In this document: positions 62,997 to 64,000 of the stretch, in pieces | Layout: every line of letters begins with the position of its first letter | Numbering within the stretch: position 1 is the first letter of the stretch | Assembly: GCA_032191485.1 (NCBI GenBank) | Contig: JAVDOI010000005.1 | Span: 6,770,479 to 6,834,478 of the forward strand | Length of the DNA: 64,000 nucleotides | Direction: 5' to 3' | DNA from: Leptoclinus maculatus | Lineage: Eukaryota; Chordata; Actinopteri; Perciformes; Stichaeidae | Notes under the pieces: generated by a model | The model's input: the letters and a program-made list of their open reading frames with translations, nothing else | Told to the model about the DNA's origin: nothing | The model's database searches: none | Translations under genes and position numbers: made by a program

Positions 62997-63068
62997 AGGT
63001 TCCACTGAGATTTGAACTCAGATCACTGGATTCAGAGTCAAGAGTGCTATATTTTACACCATGGAACC
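62997..63068 (-). tRNA. tRNA-Gln (CTG), A box and anticodon stem broken
   Basis: The D-loop shows a further change (TATATTTTACACC on the plus strand), on top of the CTTGA stem. This is the most altered A-box copy. Confidence 0.78.
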
Positions 63069-63522
63069 ACTATGTCCTACAAAAATACATAGATTTGGTA
63101 GACAGTTTGTTATTTGGCATCCGCTAGTATGTTATCTGTGCAGGGAATAGGACATAGAAGGCATACACTGGTACCAATGACAAAGAATCTAACAAGACAC
63201 AGCAACCGCTTTGGGCTAACTTAAGAACTTTAGTAAACTCAGCAGAGGATTTGGGAGGATCACAAATGATTTGGGAAATGACAAGTCAAGAAATTGTTTT
63301 GAATAACTTCCTACAAACAATGAATCCAGCAACATATAGGCCAACTGTATACAGACTCATGGTAGGATTGAACTGGTTGATAATGTAGAGGCTTACCAAT
63401 GCTGCTGTTGCAGTATTAGTGCAGTATTTTGTCAAATGCCTGATCCTTAACATACAAAGCATTGCTGATCTTTCTTTCACAATATCGTGTTACAGGCAAC
63501 TGAACCAGCAAAAAACACTTAC

Positions 63523-63605
63523 AGTCAGAAGTGGGATTCGAACCCACGCCTCCAGTGGAGACTGCGACCTGAACGCAGCGCCTTGGACCGCTCGGCCATC
63601 CTGAC
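63523..63605 (-). tRNA. tRNA-Leu (CAG), U73
   Basis: Body intact except U73. Flanks match the 48960 copy rather than 47506, placing a recombination joint between 63.0 and 63.5 kb. Confidence 0.92.
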
Positions 63606-64000
63606 TGAAAAATCCCTGAATTCAATGGAAATTATCATGAATATCATAATATAGTACATTAAAAACGTAATGAGATCGTAATTTATTTGTATACTATGCC
63701 ATGATGTATCATGTCTCAATTTTTGCCGCAATGCAGCGTCTTCCTATGAAGCGCTGCGTACACCATTCATGCAAGTGCACATTAGTCCTCTTAGATTACT
63801 TTGTAATATTAAGTCCATATTTCTACTGTTTACCTCGCAACCATAGGATTTGGATTTGACAAAACATAAAACAGTAGCTGCAATGATACGTTTCCAGAGT
63901 TGAAAAATCAGGTGTGTGACTACTCTTAAATAGTTTTTTTTCTTTTGCCATCTAATGAGCCTTTAAGTGCATTAATCTGTTCCACCATCACGACGTCTTG

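Larger units (their letters stand above)
53000..63600. repeat. Higher-order block, copy 2 (one extra unit)
   Basis: Matches copy 1 at +14563 bp up to about 59-60 kb, then at +16017 bp from about 61.9 kb. The difference is 1454, one whole unit. The extra unit carries the CACTTTGTCC marker, seen once in copy 1 (44145) and twice here (58708 and 60162). Confidence 0.85.
26616..64000 (-). repeat. tRNA array, third segment, runs off the window
   Basis: Twenty-six Leu and twenty-six Gln copies. Leu spacings are 1453, 1462, 1462, 1437, 1453, 1462, then mostly 1453/1454, with 1462/1463/1462 between 48960 and 53347. The array is not finished at 64000, so its full size is unknown. A large direct internal duplication (about 38.4-47.6 kb and 53.0-63.6 kb) lies inside it. 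Confidence 0.96.

Noticed and set aside
1..64000. CRISPR array or prokaryotic tRNA operon
   Set aside because: The repeat is 1.45 kb, the tRNAs lack an encoded CCA, and T-run terminators and internal A/B boxes are eukaryotic.

Overview
This window is almost entirely a tandem array (macrosatellite) of a unit of about 1.45 kb. Each unit carries two nuclear, eukaryote-type tRNA genes, both on the minus strand: a class II tRNA-Leu (83 nt, long variable arm) and a tRNA-Gln (72 nt). There are 43 Leu copies (the first is cut by the window edge) and 42 Gln copies. Each unit also carries, on the plus strand, a degenerate tRNA-Gln-like relic followed by a T7 run. I see no protein-coding gene. The short open frames recur once per unit, overlap the tRNAs on both strands and have no recognisable domains.

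Organism: the internal A and B boxes, T-run Pol III terminators and tRNA bodies are vertebrate-like. The interruptions carry TTAA-flanked elements and a GATA-tailed ACTTTATT..ATCCCC repeat end of a kind I associate with teleost genomes, especially percomorphs. A bony fish is the best guess, held with moderate confidence.

Layout: 1-20781 array; 20782-22101 an insertion of 1320 bp flanked by TTAA; 22102-25487 array; 25488-26615 a second TTAA-flanked insertion of 1128 bp, ending 8 bp past a tRNA-Gln 3' end; 26616-64000 array running off the window. Unit periods are 1453/1454 (type A), 1462/1463 (type B), and a few shortened by 7-17 bp. About 9-10 kb of array (roughly 38.4-47.6 kb) is repeated in direct orientation at 53.0-63.6 kb, with one extra unit in the second block.

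Functional reading: not all copies look alive. Only 8 of the 42 complete Leu genes have the discriminator base A73 expected for leucine tRNAs; 34 have U73. Thirteen Leu copies carry anticodon AAG instead of CAG. Of the Gln genes, 15 look intact with CTG anticodon and a T4 terminator, 15 have lost G18G19 in the D-loop/A box, three have anticodon TTG, and one has the amber-reading anticodon CTA on a damaged body. The array therefore looks like concerted spread of whole units, including defective ones, with a minority that could supply Leu (CUG) and Gln (CAG) decoding.
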